DNA of 29,334 nt, taken from the NCBI GenBank assembly GCA_035376985.1, contig DAOSSA010000027.1, forward strand, positions 1 to 29,334, in the 5' to 3' direction. The stretch is from Brevifilum sp029548365. GTDB taxonomy: Bacteria; Chloroflexota; Anaerolineae; Anaerolineales; Anaerolineaceae. The translations under genes were made by a program, and so were the position numbers. Shown piece after piece: positions 6,822 to 15,687 of this stretch (positions are counted from its first letter, which is position 1; each line of letters begins with the position of its first letter). The notes below the pieces were generated by a model, which was not told the origin of the DNA, made no database searches, and worked only from the letters and a program-made list of their open reading frames with translations.

Positions 6822-8325
6822 GCCCCCTTACCGGGCATTGTTAGCGCAGATCAGAAAAGTGTTCAGTCCTGATCAGCAGCTTTATCTTGTGGGGGGCGCT
6901 GTTCGTGATGTGCTCTTGGGAAAACCGCTGCACGATATGGATTTTGCAATGGGGGGAAATCCGACCACATTGGCCAGGAGACTGGCTAAACATCTGAAGG
7001 CAGGCTTTTTCGTGCTGGATGATGACCGACATACGACCAGGGTTGTCTATTATGATTCGCAGGGACAATTTTTCCCACTGGATTTTGTTCAGTTTTCCGG
7101 ACAGAACCTGATGGAAGATTTATCCAACCGCGATTTCACAATCAACGCGATGGCGGTGCCTGTGGATCAATTAACACAGGTCATTGATCCGCTGGGAGGC
7201 CAGTCTGACCTGGAGAAGGGCGTGCTGCGGGCGTGCAGCGAGCATGCCTTATTCGATGACCCGGTACGTGTGCTGCGCGGCGTGCGCCTGGCGGTTCAAT
7301 TTAACCTTGACTATGCCCCGGGATTGGAACAAGCGCTACAGGAAGCTGGTCCCCAATTAATCCGGACCTCAAGTGAACGCCAACGCGATGAGTTCTTTCG
7401 GCTTTTATCAGGGTCAGACCCGGCAAAGGGGTTGGAACATTTCCAGCGCCTGGGAATTTTAAAAATCTTAATCCCGGTGTTGGCAGAGCTCGAAGCGATT
7501 CCTGCTGCGAAGGAGCATCCTCAATCGATGCTCAGCCATGCGATCAAAACCGTTGAGAAATATCATGCTTTGCTACTTTTTTTAAAGCCTGGGCAGCAAG
7601 GTATAGCGGATATGGATTGGATGATGCAGACAGCCCGGGGTGCTTTAGGCAAGTTTTCCTTAGAAATTGAAACTTTCTTTCGTGACGAGGTGACCCCCGG
7701 TCGCGATAAGCCCAGCCTGGCTTTTTTTGGGACATTGTTGCATGAATTGGGAACATCAGGAACGAGCACTGGTCCTAAGGAACAGCGCATCCTCCAGCAC
7801 AATCATTATGAGAAGGGCGCCCAACCGGCTTTTGCAATCGCCAAACAGCTGACTCTGAGCACCGCAGAATCACACTGGGTGCAGACCCTTGTTCAGCACC
7901 ACATGGATTTGCTTCCTTTTGTCGCAGACCGAAAGATGCCAGATCAGCGGGCTATATTCCACTTCTTCAAGCAAACGGGAGATGTGGGCGTGGCGATTGC
8001 CCTGCATTTTCTGGCGGACGCCATGGCGCTCAAGGATCAAAACCTGGATCAGGAACGTTGGCGATGGTATTTATCAGTTGTGGAGGCCGTTCTTTCAGCC
8101 TGGTGGGAGAAACATTCGGTGGTTGTTAAACCCACACTCTTGCTGGATGGGTTTGATCTGCAGGATGAATTTGGCTTGATGCCTGGGAAAACCATCGGCG
8201 CTTTGTTGAGCCAGTTGGAGGAAGAGCAGGCCAGCGGGACCATTATCAATTCTGAGCAAGCCCGAGACTTTATCAGGAAAAGGATGATTGAAGGGGTCGA
8301 TCCTGGAGAAAATGATGAAAATTAA
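6805..8325 (+). CDS. CCA tRNA nucleotidyltransferase / poly(A) polymerase family protein with HD-like domain
   Basis: I chose the ATG at 6805 (506 residues) because upstream in-frame starts lie deep in hpt and add unrelated sequence. The class II nucleotidyltransferase head shows LVGGAVRDVLLG (28-39) and the metal-binding HDMD (Asp44, Asp46), then NRDFTINAMAV near 110 and DPVRVLRGVRLAVQF. These are the hallmarks of enzymes that add CCA to tRNA ends. The C-terminal half resembles an HD domain, but the HD pair reads His313-Glu314 (LLHELG), so phosphohydrolase activity is doubtful. Sequence alone does not separate CCA-adding, A-adding and poly(A) enzymes. Confidence 0.88.
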   Translation: MKLVFEPPYRALLAQIRKVFSPDQQLYLVGGAVRDVLLGKPLHDMDFAMGGNPTTLARRLAKHLKAGFFVLDDDRHTTRVVYYDSQGQFFPLDFVQFSGQNLMEDLSNRDFTINAMAVPVDQLTQVIDPLGGQSDLEKGVLRACSEHALFDDPVRVLRGVRLAVQFNLDYAPGLEQALQEAGPQLIRTSSERQRDEFFRLLSGSDPAKGLEHFQRLGILKILIPVLAELEAIPAAKEHPQSMLSHAIKTVEKYHALLLFLKPGQQGIADMDWMMQTARGALGKFSLEIETFFRDEVTPGRDKPSLAFFGTLLHELGTSGTSTGPKEQRILQHNHYEKGAQPAFAIAKQLTLSTAESHWVQTLVQHHMDLLPFVADRKMPDQRAIFHFFKQTGDVGVAIALHFLADAMALKDQNLDQERWRWYLSVVEAVLSAWWEKHSVVVKPTLLLDGFDLQDEFGLMPGKTIGALLSQLEEEQASGTIINSEQARDFIRKRMIEGVDPGENDEN

Positions 8326-9106
8326 TGTTAATGATGTCATGTTGGGTTTTGATCTCTCAGGCAGGAACTCACCTCCCCTACTCTTATTGCACGGATTTGG
8401 ACTGAACCGCTCGATTTGGCGTGACCTGGTTGAAAACCACCTGGGTAACCACCAGGTGATCATGCCTGACCTGCGCGGGCACGGTGAGAGTGATGCCCCA
8501 CCTGGACCGTATGCGATGGCATTGTTAGCCCGCGACATTGCAGTTCTATTAGAAACCCTGTATGTTGACCGGGCAATTGTGTGTGGACATTCGATGGGCG
8601 GCTATGTCGCCCTGGCCTTTGCCGAGCAGTTCCCCGAAAAACTGGTTGGTTTGGGATTGGTCACAACCAACGCAGTGGCAGACACACCTGAAAAACGCGC
8701 CGGAAGGCATGCCTTGATTGATGAAATTCGGGCATGCGGATCGTTTGCGGTAGCGGATAACCTGGCGCCCAGGCTTTCGACCAACCTTGATGTGATCAAC
8801 AAGGCCCACACAATGATCCGTCGGTGTGACCCGATCGGTCTGATTGGCTCGCTGCAGGGAATGGCTGACCGGGCGGATAAAACGGCGTTGTTACAGAAAA
8901 TACGGGTTCCAGCACTGGTTGTGGCAGGTGAGGAGGATCAGATCACTGACTACCAGGAATCCCAAGTCCTGGCTGAATCTCTGCCTGAGGGAGCGTTTTA
9001 CGGAATACCACAGGTTGGGCATATGCCGATGCTTGAAAACTCGGCAGGGTTGGGACAGGGCATCGGCGAGCTGGTTGAATGTGTTAAGGCATTTAATTTT
9101 GACTGA
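8315..9106 (+). CDS. Alpha/beta-fold hydrolase
   Basis: A 263-residue alpha/beta hydrolase. The oxyanion HGFGLNRSIW follows the first strands, PDLRGHGESDAP is the typical loop, and the nucleophile elbow GHSMGG places Ser93. The acid is probably in VAGEEDQITD, and His236 in VGHMPMLE completes the triad. Ribosome site GGAG (8305-8308) favours the ATG at 8315 (or 8312); a TTG at 8288 would only add unrelated residues. It overlaps the preceding gene by 11 bases. Substrate unknown; candidates include esterases and haloperoxidase- or MenH-like hydrolases. Confidence 0.88.
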   Translation: MKINVNDVMLGFDLSGRNSPPLLLLHGFGLNRSIWRDLVENHLGNHQVIMPDLRGHGESDAPPGPYAMALLARDIAVLLETLYVDRAIVCGHSMGGYVALAFAEQFPEKLVGLGLVTTNAVADTPEKRAGRHALIDEIRACGSFAVADNLAPRLSTNLDVINKAHTMIRRCDPIGLIGSLQGMADRADKTALLQKIRVPALVVAGEEDQITDYQESQVLAESLPEGAFYGIPQVGHMPMLENSAGLGQGIGELVECVKAFNFD

Positions 9107-9148
9107 TTTTAAGTTTTAGAACGCTGCCTGAAAAAACAATCAATCCAG

Positions 9149-9166
9149 CTCGTTTTTATTATAATA
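9149..9166 (+). repeat. 18-base exact repeat, copy 1 (promoter-like)
   Basis: CTCGTTTTTATTATAATA occurs here just upstream of the nitroreductase start and again at 12400-12417 upstream of the lipoprotein gene. It contains a TATAAT, but no good -35 lies at the right distance in either copy. Confidence 0.5.
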
Positions 9167-9174
9167 AGGCGACA

Positions 9175-9699
9175 ATGACTGTTCAAGAAATCATCTACGC
9201 GCGACGGAGCATTCGCAAATACCAGGAAAAGTCGGTAGAAACCGAAAAGATTGAACTCCTGCTCAAAGCTGCAATGGCAGCGCCATCTGCGATGAATGTC
9301 AAACCCTGGGAGTTTGTCGTCCTGACCGATCCTGACCCATTAATGGAAGTCCGCTCGTCACTGATGTTTGCCAATTTCGATGCCCCCGCGGCTATTGTGG
9401 TGTGCGGCAACACCTCCTTTTTCAAACACCCCATTGCAGAAAAGTTTTGGGTGCAGGATTGCAGCGCAGCCACGCAAAACATCCTGCTCACTGCTGTTGA
9501 ATTGGGTTTGGGTACGGTCTGGTTGGGGGTATACCCCATTCACAACTTTACTAGGCGCATCTCCGAGATCCTGTCGCTGCCCAAGCATGTGACCCCTTTG
9601 AATGTCATTTATGTCGGCTATCCAGCAGAAGAAAAACCCGCTCGCACCCAATATGATGCAAAGCGGGTTCACTGGCAAACCTATGGATCGCCTGGTTAA
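9175..9699 (+). CDS. Nitroreductase-family FMN oxidoreductase
   Basis: A 174-residue protein with the start of the family, ARRSIRKYQEKSVETEKIELLL, followed by AAPSAMNVKPWEFVV, the FMN phosphate and ring-binding region, and later ELGLGTVWLGVYP and PLNVIYVGYPAEEKP. These enzymes are FMN dimers that use NAD(P)H to reduce quinones, nitro compounds or flavins; the physiological substrate is unknown. An AT-rich TATAAT-containing stretch lies just before it (9149-9166). It converges with the minus-strand SDR gene with only 9 bases between the stops. Confidence 0.92.
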   Translation: MTVQEIIYARRSIRKYQEKSVETEKIELLLKAAMAAPSAMNVKPWEFVVLTDPDPLMEVRSSLMFANFDAPAAIVVCGNTSFFKHPIAEKFWVQDCSAATQNILLTAVELGLGTVWLGVYPIHNFTRRISEILSLPKHVTPLNVIYVGYPAEEKPARTQYDAKRVHWQTYGSPG

Positions 9700-9708
9700 C
9701 CCCACCCG

Positions 9709-10704
9709 TTAATCTCTTTGATATTTGATCAAAAGCTCCGTTTCCCGGGCGATATTCATTCCGACCTTCAACTTTGGTGGACCGGGGCGAGAGCGGTGCC
9801 ATTCGAGGGTGTCGCTGACGGTTTGTGAGAGCGGCTTAAAGTTTAACCCTGCTTTAAGGGCTTTATTGATGTTGATATTATAAAAGCCGGCATACTCAGG
9901 GTCGATACTGGGCACCCACAGGGGAATGTCGGACCAGGGATAAACGTCGTTTTCGAGCAGGAAAGATTCATCAACCCAAACAAAACTGGCGTTTGAAAGC
10001 GCAGCCTCCCGGCAAGCAACCAGAAGCGAGCCAAAAGTGGCAGGTTTTCGAGGACCGGTGACGTTATAAACACCCTCACTTTTAGCCTTGATACGGTTGA
10101 TAATGAATTCAGCCAGATCGCGTACATCAATAAATTGCAGATTAGTGCTTGGCGGTGATGGTACCAGAACCTGTCCACCAAGGGATACTCGCCAGGGCCA
10201 ATACGTGAATCGGTCTGATGTGTCGTTGGGACCGACGATTAACCCGGGACGAAAAACCAGTACGCGGCCATCAAAGTTTTGCTGGACTTCGTACTCACAC
10301 AATGCCTTCAGGGGGCCAAAGTCATCCCCGGTATAATCTTCGGAGGTTGGATCATCGAGTTGCGCGACCGGGTAAGTTTCCGCGATATCGAGTGTCCGGA
10401 AATCCTGGTATACAGAGATTGAAGAAAGGAAAACGTAGGTTTCACATTTTCCGGAGAGCATCTTTGCAGATTGTTTAACAATGCGAGGCACATAGCCGCT
10501 GGTATCAATGACTGCGTCCCATTTACGGCGTTTAAGGGCTTCAAGATTGCCATCACGGTCGCCGATCAGATTGGTAACCTTGGGATATAACTCCGGGTTA
10601 GTAAGCCCGCGGTTAAAAAGGACAGGGGTGTCACCTGCCTCAAGCAGTGCTTCAACAAGAGCTCTGCCCAGAAACCTTTTGCCGCCTAAGATGAGAACTT
10701 TCAT
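9709..10704 (-). CDS. NAD-dependent epimerase/dehydratase-like (atypical SDR) protein
   Basis: A 331-residue extended SDR. The Rossmann start MKVLILGGKRFLGRALVEAL carries the GGxxFLG nucleotide motif, followed by LFNRG and a WDAVIDTSGYVP segment. FLSSISVY supplies the Ser and Tyr positions, but the classic YxxxK pair is not evident, placing it with the atypical SDRs. The C-terminal half has the substrate part (LQFIDVRDLAEFIINRI, GVYNVTGPRKPATFG). Ribosome site GAGGA precedes the ATG. The family includes sugar-nucleotide epimerases and reductases; no specific reaction can be named. Confidence 0.85.
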   Translation of the reverse strand: MKVLILGGKRFLGRALVEALLEAGDTPVLFNRGLTNPELYPKVTNLIGDRDGNLEALKRRKWDAVIDTSGYVPRIVKQSAKMLSGKCETYVFLSSISVYQDFRTLDIAETYPVAQLDDPTSEDYTGDDFGPLKALCEYEVQQNFDGRVLVFRPGLIVGPNDTSDRFTYWPWRVSLGGQVLVPSPPSTNLQFIDVRDLAEFIINRIKAKSEGVYNVTGPRKPATFGSLLVACREAALSNASFVWVDESFLLENDVYPWSDIPLWVPSIDPEYAGFYNININKALKAGLNFKPLSQTVSDTLEWHRSRPGPPKLKVGMNIARETELLIKYQRD

Positions 10705-10857
10705 GTGTTCCTCGCATATTGATATACGGTGTGTTGGACATCCGATTATTTAAAGGATCATCACACCGGTTGGGTCTGCTTTTTTCTAATTATACAATAC
10801 TCAGCCGATCGCGTGGACTGGATTTTTGTTAATCCTCAGAAGGGGAAAGGTGAGATA

Positions 10858-12333
10858 TCAATCCAGGTTGATCCAAACCGCATTCAGGTTGGTGTAATCG
10901 GTGAAAAGGTCAGATTTAATCAATAAATGGCTGGTTTGGTTCAGCAGGTCATAATCGTACAAACGTCCATGGGACCGGTACAAAAAACCGCTGGCATCCG
11001 GGTGCCAGAGAATTTCTAAAGGGGCCTCTTCAAGAACCAGTTCATTGATGCATTTTAGATCAGTGTCTAAAAGAAAAATCTGTGCTGCCCGGTTGATCAT
11101 TACATAAGCGCTTCTATCGGGAGCAGGGGTTAAGCTCAGTACTGCATCATAAAAAGGTTCGATAATCAATTCCTGGTCTAAATGATAGCTTTCTAAATCG
11201 CACTGGAACAGGATCTGTGTTGGTGTGGGAAATTGATAGAAGCAGTGCTTTTCGACCTGTTTTGTCCCCAGCAGGTCGCCAGCGAGGGAAAACGAATAGA
11301 ACAGGGTTTCTACGGGATCAACCTCTCTTTGGACAAAGACCAAATGGTCTCCAAGTTGCCACAGGTCAACAAATTCGTCGGCGAAGATCGGCGCCGTTTC
11401 AAAAGAATTTATGTTGATGAGAGAGAAACCTGTGCTCCCGCTCGTGGTTATTTGATCGGTGAGGGCGATGGTATCTTTAGCGAACCAGCTAAAAGATGGG
11501 TTGTTAACATCTGGAGGCAAGAGCAAAGGATGCACGCTTTGGTCGGCGAGGTTAATCAGATAATGGCGCTTATCGCGGAGGGCGCCAGTTCGGAGCACAA
11601 GACCTTTTTTCACCAGGATGCTGTTTCCGTCCGAGCCAAGCGAAAAATTTTCCACAAAGCCTGGCATGTTTTCCAATTGAATCCGCTCACCGGTTTGGTG
11701 ATCATCAAGGAAAACGCAGGTACTCGTTGGACCGGTATCCTGTACAGAAAAATGATACCGATCGCTTTGCCCCCACCGGGTGAGCTGCTTAGAATTTTTA
11801 TGAGCTTCCATCACAGCTTCAAGCAAGGCTGTGTCGTCTAAATTTAATTCTGTGACCAGGGGCGCCGCCTCGATGGCTGCTTGCTGTGGGATAAACAACG
11901 CCGGACCGCCAAACTCGTAGGTGTTGAGAGTTTCACCGGTCCTTAAGTCGATGATGATGCCTTCATAATCACTCTGTGGGAATAACATGAGCCTGGAACT
12001 GGGTGAAATGTGCGCCTTCAAACGAAACTGGGGGATTGAAATCGGTGGTTGAAACGATATGCTGGCTTGTGAAATGGGGTTCAAGAAAAGATAATTATCA
12101 ATTTCGGTTTGGATCAGCAAGACAGGACTGCCAAGCGAAAAAAAATCGAAAGCCGGGGAAGGTGAAGGCTCAATTGTTGGGGCGTGGGTTTCAGAGATCC
12201 CTTCTGTTACAATCGAGGTTGCCGAAGGCAGCGTAGCAACGAAAATAGGGTCGGGCGGGGTTGATGGTGTACATCCCAAAATATTGAATACCGCCAATAG
12301 AATAACCGATCGAAATAGAGTTTTTGTTTTCAT
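10858..12333 (-). CDS. Lipoprotein with a probable beta-propeller-like periplasmic/extracytoplasmic domain
   Basis: A 491-residue protein with a lipoprotein signal: MKTKTLFRSVILLAVFNILGC, in which LGC is the lipobox and Cys21 the lipidation site. A low-complexity Thr/Pro/Ser stretch follows (about 22-60). The rest consists of repeated short strand-rich segments ending in Asp- and Trp-containing turns (for example ILWHPDASGFLYRSHGRLYDY), as in TolB- or WD40-like beta-propellers. I recognise no catalytic motif. It is an anchored surface protein, perhaps binding a ligand. The neighbouring SDR gene on the same strand is 153 bases downstream. Confidence 0.75.
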   Translation of the reverse strand: MKTKTLFRSVILLAVFNILGCTPSTPPDPIFVATLPSATSIVTEGISETHAPTIEPSPSPAFDFFSLGSPVLLIQTEIDNYLFLNPISQASISFQPPISIPQFRLKAHISPSSRLMLFPQSDYEGIIIDLRTGETLNTYEFGGPALFIPQQAAIEAAPLVTELNLDDTALLEAVMEAHKNSKQLTRWGQSDRYHFSVQDTGPTSTCVFLDDHQTGERIQLENMPGFVENFSLGSDGNSILVKKGLVLRTGALRDKRHYLINLADQSVHPLLLPPDVNNPSFSWFAKDTIALTDQITTSGSTGFSLININSFETAPIFADEFVDLWQLGDHLVFVQREVDPVETLFYSFSLAGDLLGTKQVEKHCFYQFPTPTQILFQCDLESYHLDQELIIEPFYDAVLSLTPAPDRSAYVMINRAAQIFLLDTDLKCINELVLEEAPLEILWHPDASGFLYRSHGRLYDYDLLNQTSHLLIKSDLFTDYTNLNAVWINLD

Positions 12334-12399
12334 CGTTGGCCGTGTTTTGTGATGGTCTTTGGTGAAGGCATAGGCGATAGGCTACAGGGGTTTAGAATT

Positions 12400-12417
12400 C
12401 TCGTTTTTATTATAATA
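12400..12417 (-). repeat. 18-base exact repeat, copy 2 (promoter-like)
   Basis: Identical to 9149-9166. Read on the minus strand it contains TATAAT upstream of the lipoprotein gene and could form its -10 element; the -35 is not convincing. Confidence 0.5.
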
Positions 12418-12691
12418 CCGGAACCCTTGAACCTGTAAAGGTGATGGCCAACAACTGTGGGTTGGAGGGCTTATTGTGGAGTGCCAGTTATTCGGTGATA
12501 GTGTGCTGTGGAGCCATCTGCGATGATACATTCTGAATTGATGCGCTCATTTCCAGGTGAGGTGAAAATTTATTTTATGCCGGTTGCTCGTTTTATTTTG
12601 TGTTCGAATATTGTTCGGTTGACTTTTTTTAGTTCGTGTAAGGCAACACAACCCGGTTCTATTAAAGCTTAATCAGAAAACCCGACCGGGT

Positions 12692-12721
12692 TTGCAGTTT
12701 CTTGTTTCTTAATGGTAGAAT
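12692..12721 (+). promoter_or_regulatory. Probable promoter of the PPDK gene
   Basis: TTGCAG (12692-12697), 18-base spacer, TAGAAT (12716-12721), followed by a roughly 60-base AT-rich leader. A GC-rich hairpin (AAACCC-GACC-GGGTTT) abuts the -35 and could be an operator or structure. Confidence 0.55.
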
Positions 12722-12790
12722 GCTTTGTTTGAGAGCAATTTTTTGGATGTGTTCGAATTTATAAATAAAAATTCTATTTTAGGAGGAAGA

Positions 12791-15634
12791 ATGTCAGATA
12801 AGAAATGGGTCTATTTATTTGACCAGGTTGATGAGGCAGAAAAACAAGCTGGAGACTGGGAGAACGTGCGCAGCCTTCTCGGCGGTAAAGGCGCCAACCT
12901 TGGCGAGATGACACGCATTGGCGTGCCCGTGCCGCCCGGGTTTACGGTTACCACCGAAGCTTGTATCGTATACCAGGATGATCAAACCTTTCCGGAAGGG
13001 ATGTGGGATCAGGTAATTGCATCAATGCGGGCAGTTGAAGAAAAGGCGGGCAAGAAGTTTGGTGATCCTACCAACCCCCTGCTGGTTTCGTGTCGCTCAG
13101 GTGCGAAGATGTCTATGCCTGGCATGATGGACACGGTGCTGAATATCGGTCTGAACGATGAAACCGCAAAGGGTATGATCGAACTCACGGAGAACGATCG
13201 CTTTGTATTTGATTCCTATCGGCGGTTGGTGCAAATGTTTGGCTCCGTGGTATTGGGTATCCCGGATGAAGCTTTTGAAGATGAATTGGATAGCTACAAA
13301 GCTGCGAAGAACATTCAATCTGATACGGACCTCAACGCCGAGGACTGGAAATATCTGACTGACAAATTCAAAGCCGTTGTTAAAAAAGAAATGGGCTTTG
13401 ATTTCCCTCAGGAGCCCGAAAAGCAACTGGAATTGGCCATCAAAGCCGTGTTTAACTCCTGGAATGGCAAGCGTGCCATCGACTATCGGCGCCGTGCTGG
13501 CATACCGGACGATTTGGGCACCGCTGTCAATATCCAAACAATGGTGTTTGGCAACATGGGCTGGGATTCTGGCACGGGTGTGGCTTTTACGCGCGACCCA
13601 GGTTCAGGTGAAAAGAAATTGTACGGTGACTTCCTGTTGAATGCTCAGGGTGAGGATGTTGTGGCTGGTATTCGCAACACCGAACCGATTAGTCACCTGG
13701 CTGATGAAATGCCCGATGTCTACCGTCAATTTGAAGAAATTACCCTCAATCTTGAAAATCATTATCATGATATGCAAGATGTTGAGTTCACCATCGAAAA
13801 AGGCAAACTGTGGATGCTGCAGACCCGGTCTGGCAAGCGTACTGCGAAAGCAGCTATCAAGGTAGCTGTGGACATGGCTAATGAAGGTTTGATTGACCGT
13901 AAAGAAGCCGTTTTACGGGTTGATCCGGAACATGTTGACCAGATGCTCCACCCCCAATTTGACCCGGCAACTGTTGAAGACGCCCGCAATGATAACCGTC
14001 TGCTTGCCAGCGGTGTCAATGCTTCACCAGGTGCTGCTGTCGGGCAGGTTTATTTTGATGCCGATATGGCTGAAAAAATGGCACAAGAAGAAGGCCGGGA
14101 TGTGGTCATGGTGCGCCCCTTCACCAAACCGGATGATGTGCATGGTATGCTGGCTGCCAAAGGCATTTTGACCAGCGAGGGCGGAGCCACTTCCCACGCG
14201 GCTGTGGTTGCCCGCCAGTTTGGCGTGCCCTGCGTGGTGGGTGCATCGATGATGTCAATTAACCTCGACAAACGTGAACTGCGCTCAAATGGAAAAGTTA
14301 TCAAAGAGGGCGATTGGATTTCTTTGGATGGCAGCTCAGGTGAGGCTTATATTGGTAAGCTGGACCTGACTACGCCAGATCTTGAGGAACAAGAGGAATT
14401 AATGACCCTGCTGGACTGGGCTGACGAAAATTCACGTTTGGAAGTGTGGGTCAACGCTGATTACCCTGCAGATGCAATCCGCGCTCGCGCGTTTGGCGCC
14501 AGGGGTATCGGCTTATGTCGGACAGAGCACATGTTCTTTGAAGAAGAACGCCTGCCGCACGTTGAGAAGATGATCATCAATGCAGAAGAAGCTCAGAGAT
14601 TGATCGATATTGCTGAACGTATGGAGGCTTCCTTGGAATCCGGTCGTTTTGAGGGACGCCCGCTCACAGAGGATACACGCAAGATGGTTGAAGCTGAAGT
14701 GGCAGAAGCCAAAGCCGCCCTGGAGGGTTCAAAAGCTGTCAAGGCGTATTTTAAGGCGTTGGATGTTTTGTTACCCTTGCAACGCGGTGATTTTTACGGT
14801 TTGTTCGAAGCAATGGACGGACTGCCCGTGATCATTCGCTTGATTGACCCGCCGTTGCACGAGTTCTTGCCTTCCCAGGAGGACTTGCTGGTCGATGTTA
14901 CCACCATGCGGGTAAAAGGCGAAACAGATGGTTTGGAAGAAAAGGAAATTTTGCTGGCTGCCGTCAACAAATTGCATGAAAGCAACCCGATGATGGGCTT
15001 GCGCGGGATCCGTTTGGGTATTGTCTATCCGGATATCATGCGCATGCAGGTTCGGGCAATATTCGAAGCTGCCAGTGAAGCCGCCCAAAAAGGTTTCGTG
15101 GTTTATCCCGAGATCATGATCCCGCTGACCGGTCATATCAATGAACTTAAATCCGTACAGCCTGAATTGGAAGCGATTGCCAGGAGCGTTATGGCAGAGA
15201 AAAAAGTGAACTTCAGTTATAAGTTCGGCACGATGATTGAGATCCCTCGGGCTGCCCTGACTGCAGGCGAGATTGCGGAAGTTGCGGAATTCTTCTCCTT
15301 TGGCACGAATGACCTGACGCAAATGGGTTTTGGCTACAGTCGCGATGACGCAGAGCGGAACTTCCTGATCACATACGTTGATAAGGGCATCCTGCCTGTT
15401 AATCCCTTCCAGGTTCTGGATCGAAAAGGTATCGGTCGCCTGATGGAACTGGCGGTCAAAGAAGGCCGTGAAGTACGTCCTGACCTTGAAGTGGGTATCT
15501 GCGGCGAGCATGGCGGAGATCCGAGCTCGATCGAGTTCTGTCATCTGGTTGGCAATAATTATGTAAGCTGCTCTCCCTTCCGTGTGCCGGTAGCCCGCCT
15601 GGCAGCGGCTCATGCGAATATCAACAACAGCTGA
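12791..15634 (+). CDS. ppdK: Pyruvate, phosphate dikinase
   Basis: The ATG at 12791 sits just after AGGAGG (12781-12786), which decides the start over an upstream TTG and gives 947 residues. PPDK interconverts pyruvate + ATP + phosphate and PEP + AMP + PPi. The ATP-grasp head contains LLGGKGANLGEM and SCRSGAKMSMPGMMDTVLN. The swivelling domain carries the phosphorylated His469 in EGGATSHAAVVARQ. The PEP-binding barrel has GIGLCRTEHMFF, GLRGIRLGI, SFGTNDLTQM, and Cys904 in GICGEHGGD. Bacterial PPDKs are often near 875 residues; the excess is largely a charged helical insertion of about 55 residues near 600-655, just before LLPLQRGDFYGLF. Its own promoter and terminator suggest a single-gene transcript. 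Confidence 0.97.
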   Translation: MSDKKWVYLFDQVDEAEKQAGDWENVRSLLGGKGANLGEMTRIGVPVPPGFTVTTEACIVYQDDQTFPEGMWDQVIASMRAVEEKAGKKFGDPTNPLLVSCRSGAKMSMPGMMDTVLNIGLNDETAKGMIELTENDRFVFDSYRRLVQMFGSVVLGIPDEAFEDELDSYKAAKNIQSDTDLNAEDWKYLTDKFKAVVKKEMGFDFPQEPEKQLELAIKAVFNSWNGKRAIDYRRRAGIPDDLGTAVNIQTMVFGNMGWDSGTGVAFTRDPGSGEKKLYGDFLLNAQGEDVVAGIRNTEPISHLADEMPDVYRQFEEITLNLENHYHDMQDVEFTIEKGKLWMLQTRSGKRTAKAAIKVAVDMANEGLIDRKEAVLRVDPEHVDQMLHPQFDPATVEDARNDNRLLASGVNASPGAAVGQVYFDADMAEKMAQEEGRDVVMVRPFTKPDDVHGMLAAKGILTSEGGATSHAAVVARQFGVPCVVGASMMSINLDKRELRSNGKVIKEGDWISLDGSSGEAYIGKLDLTTPDLEEQEELMTLLDWADENSRLEVWVNADYPADAIRARAFGARGIGLCRTEHMFFEEERLPHVEKMIINAEEAQRLIDIAERMEASLESGRFEGRPLTEDTRKMVEAEVAEAKAALEGSKAVKAYFKALDVLLPLQRGDFYGLFEAMDGLPVIIRLIDPPLHEFLPSQEDLLVDVTTMRVKGETDGLEEKEILLAAVNKLHESNPMMGLRGIRLGIVYPDIMRMQVRAIFEAASEAAQKGFVVYPEIMIPLTGHINELKSVQPELEAIARSVMAEKKVNFSYKFGTMIEIPRAALTAGEIAEVAEFFSFGTNDLTQMGFGYSRDDAERNFLITYVDKGILPVNPFQVLDRKGIGRLMELAVKEGREVRPDLEVGICGEHGGDPSSIEFCHLVGNNYVSCSPFRVPVARLAAAHANINNS

Positions 15635-15658
15635 AGTATTTCAGCAGTCAAACAAAGA

Positions 15659-15686
15659 GGTCGCCTGAAGCCAGGCGGCCTTTTTT
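15659..15686 (+). terminator. Rho-independent terminator after PPDK
   Basis: GGTCGCCTG (15659-15667) pairs with CAGGCGGCC (15672-15680) through one T-G wobble around an AAGC tetraloop, followed by TTTTTT. Confidence 0.92.
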
Positions 15687-15687
15687 G

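Larger units (their letters stand above)
12334..12790. other. Divergent intergenic region between the lipoprotein and PPDK genes
   Basis: 457 bases without a gene. It holds the second copy of the 18-base promoter-like repeat (12400-12417), an AACCCGG / AAACCCG / CCGGGTTT set of mutually exclusive pairing segments around 12650-12695, the predicted PPDK promoter and an AT-rich leader ending in AGGAGG (12781-12786). The stretch 12420-12640 shows nothing I can name. Confidence 0.6.

Noticed and set aside
9700..9730. Shared terminator between the converging nitroreductase and SDR genes
   Set aside because: Only a 5-bp GTTAA-type stem is present with no T-run on either strand.
11233..11841. 202-residue plus-strand frame inside the lipoprotein gene
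   Set aside because: Antisense to a protein with a clear lipoprotein signal; no family resemblance or ribosome site.
14771..15613. 280-residue minus-strand frame inside PPDK
   Set aside because: Antisense shadow of a strongly conserved gene; rich in His, Gln and Phe without any motif.
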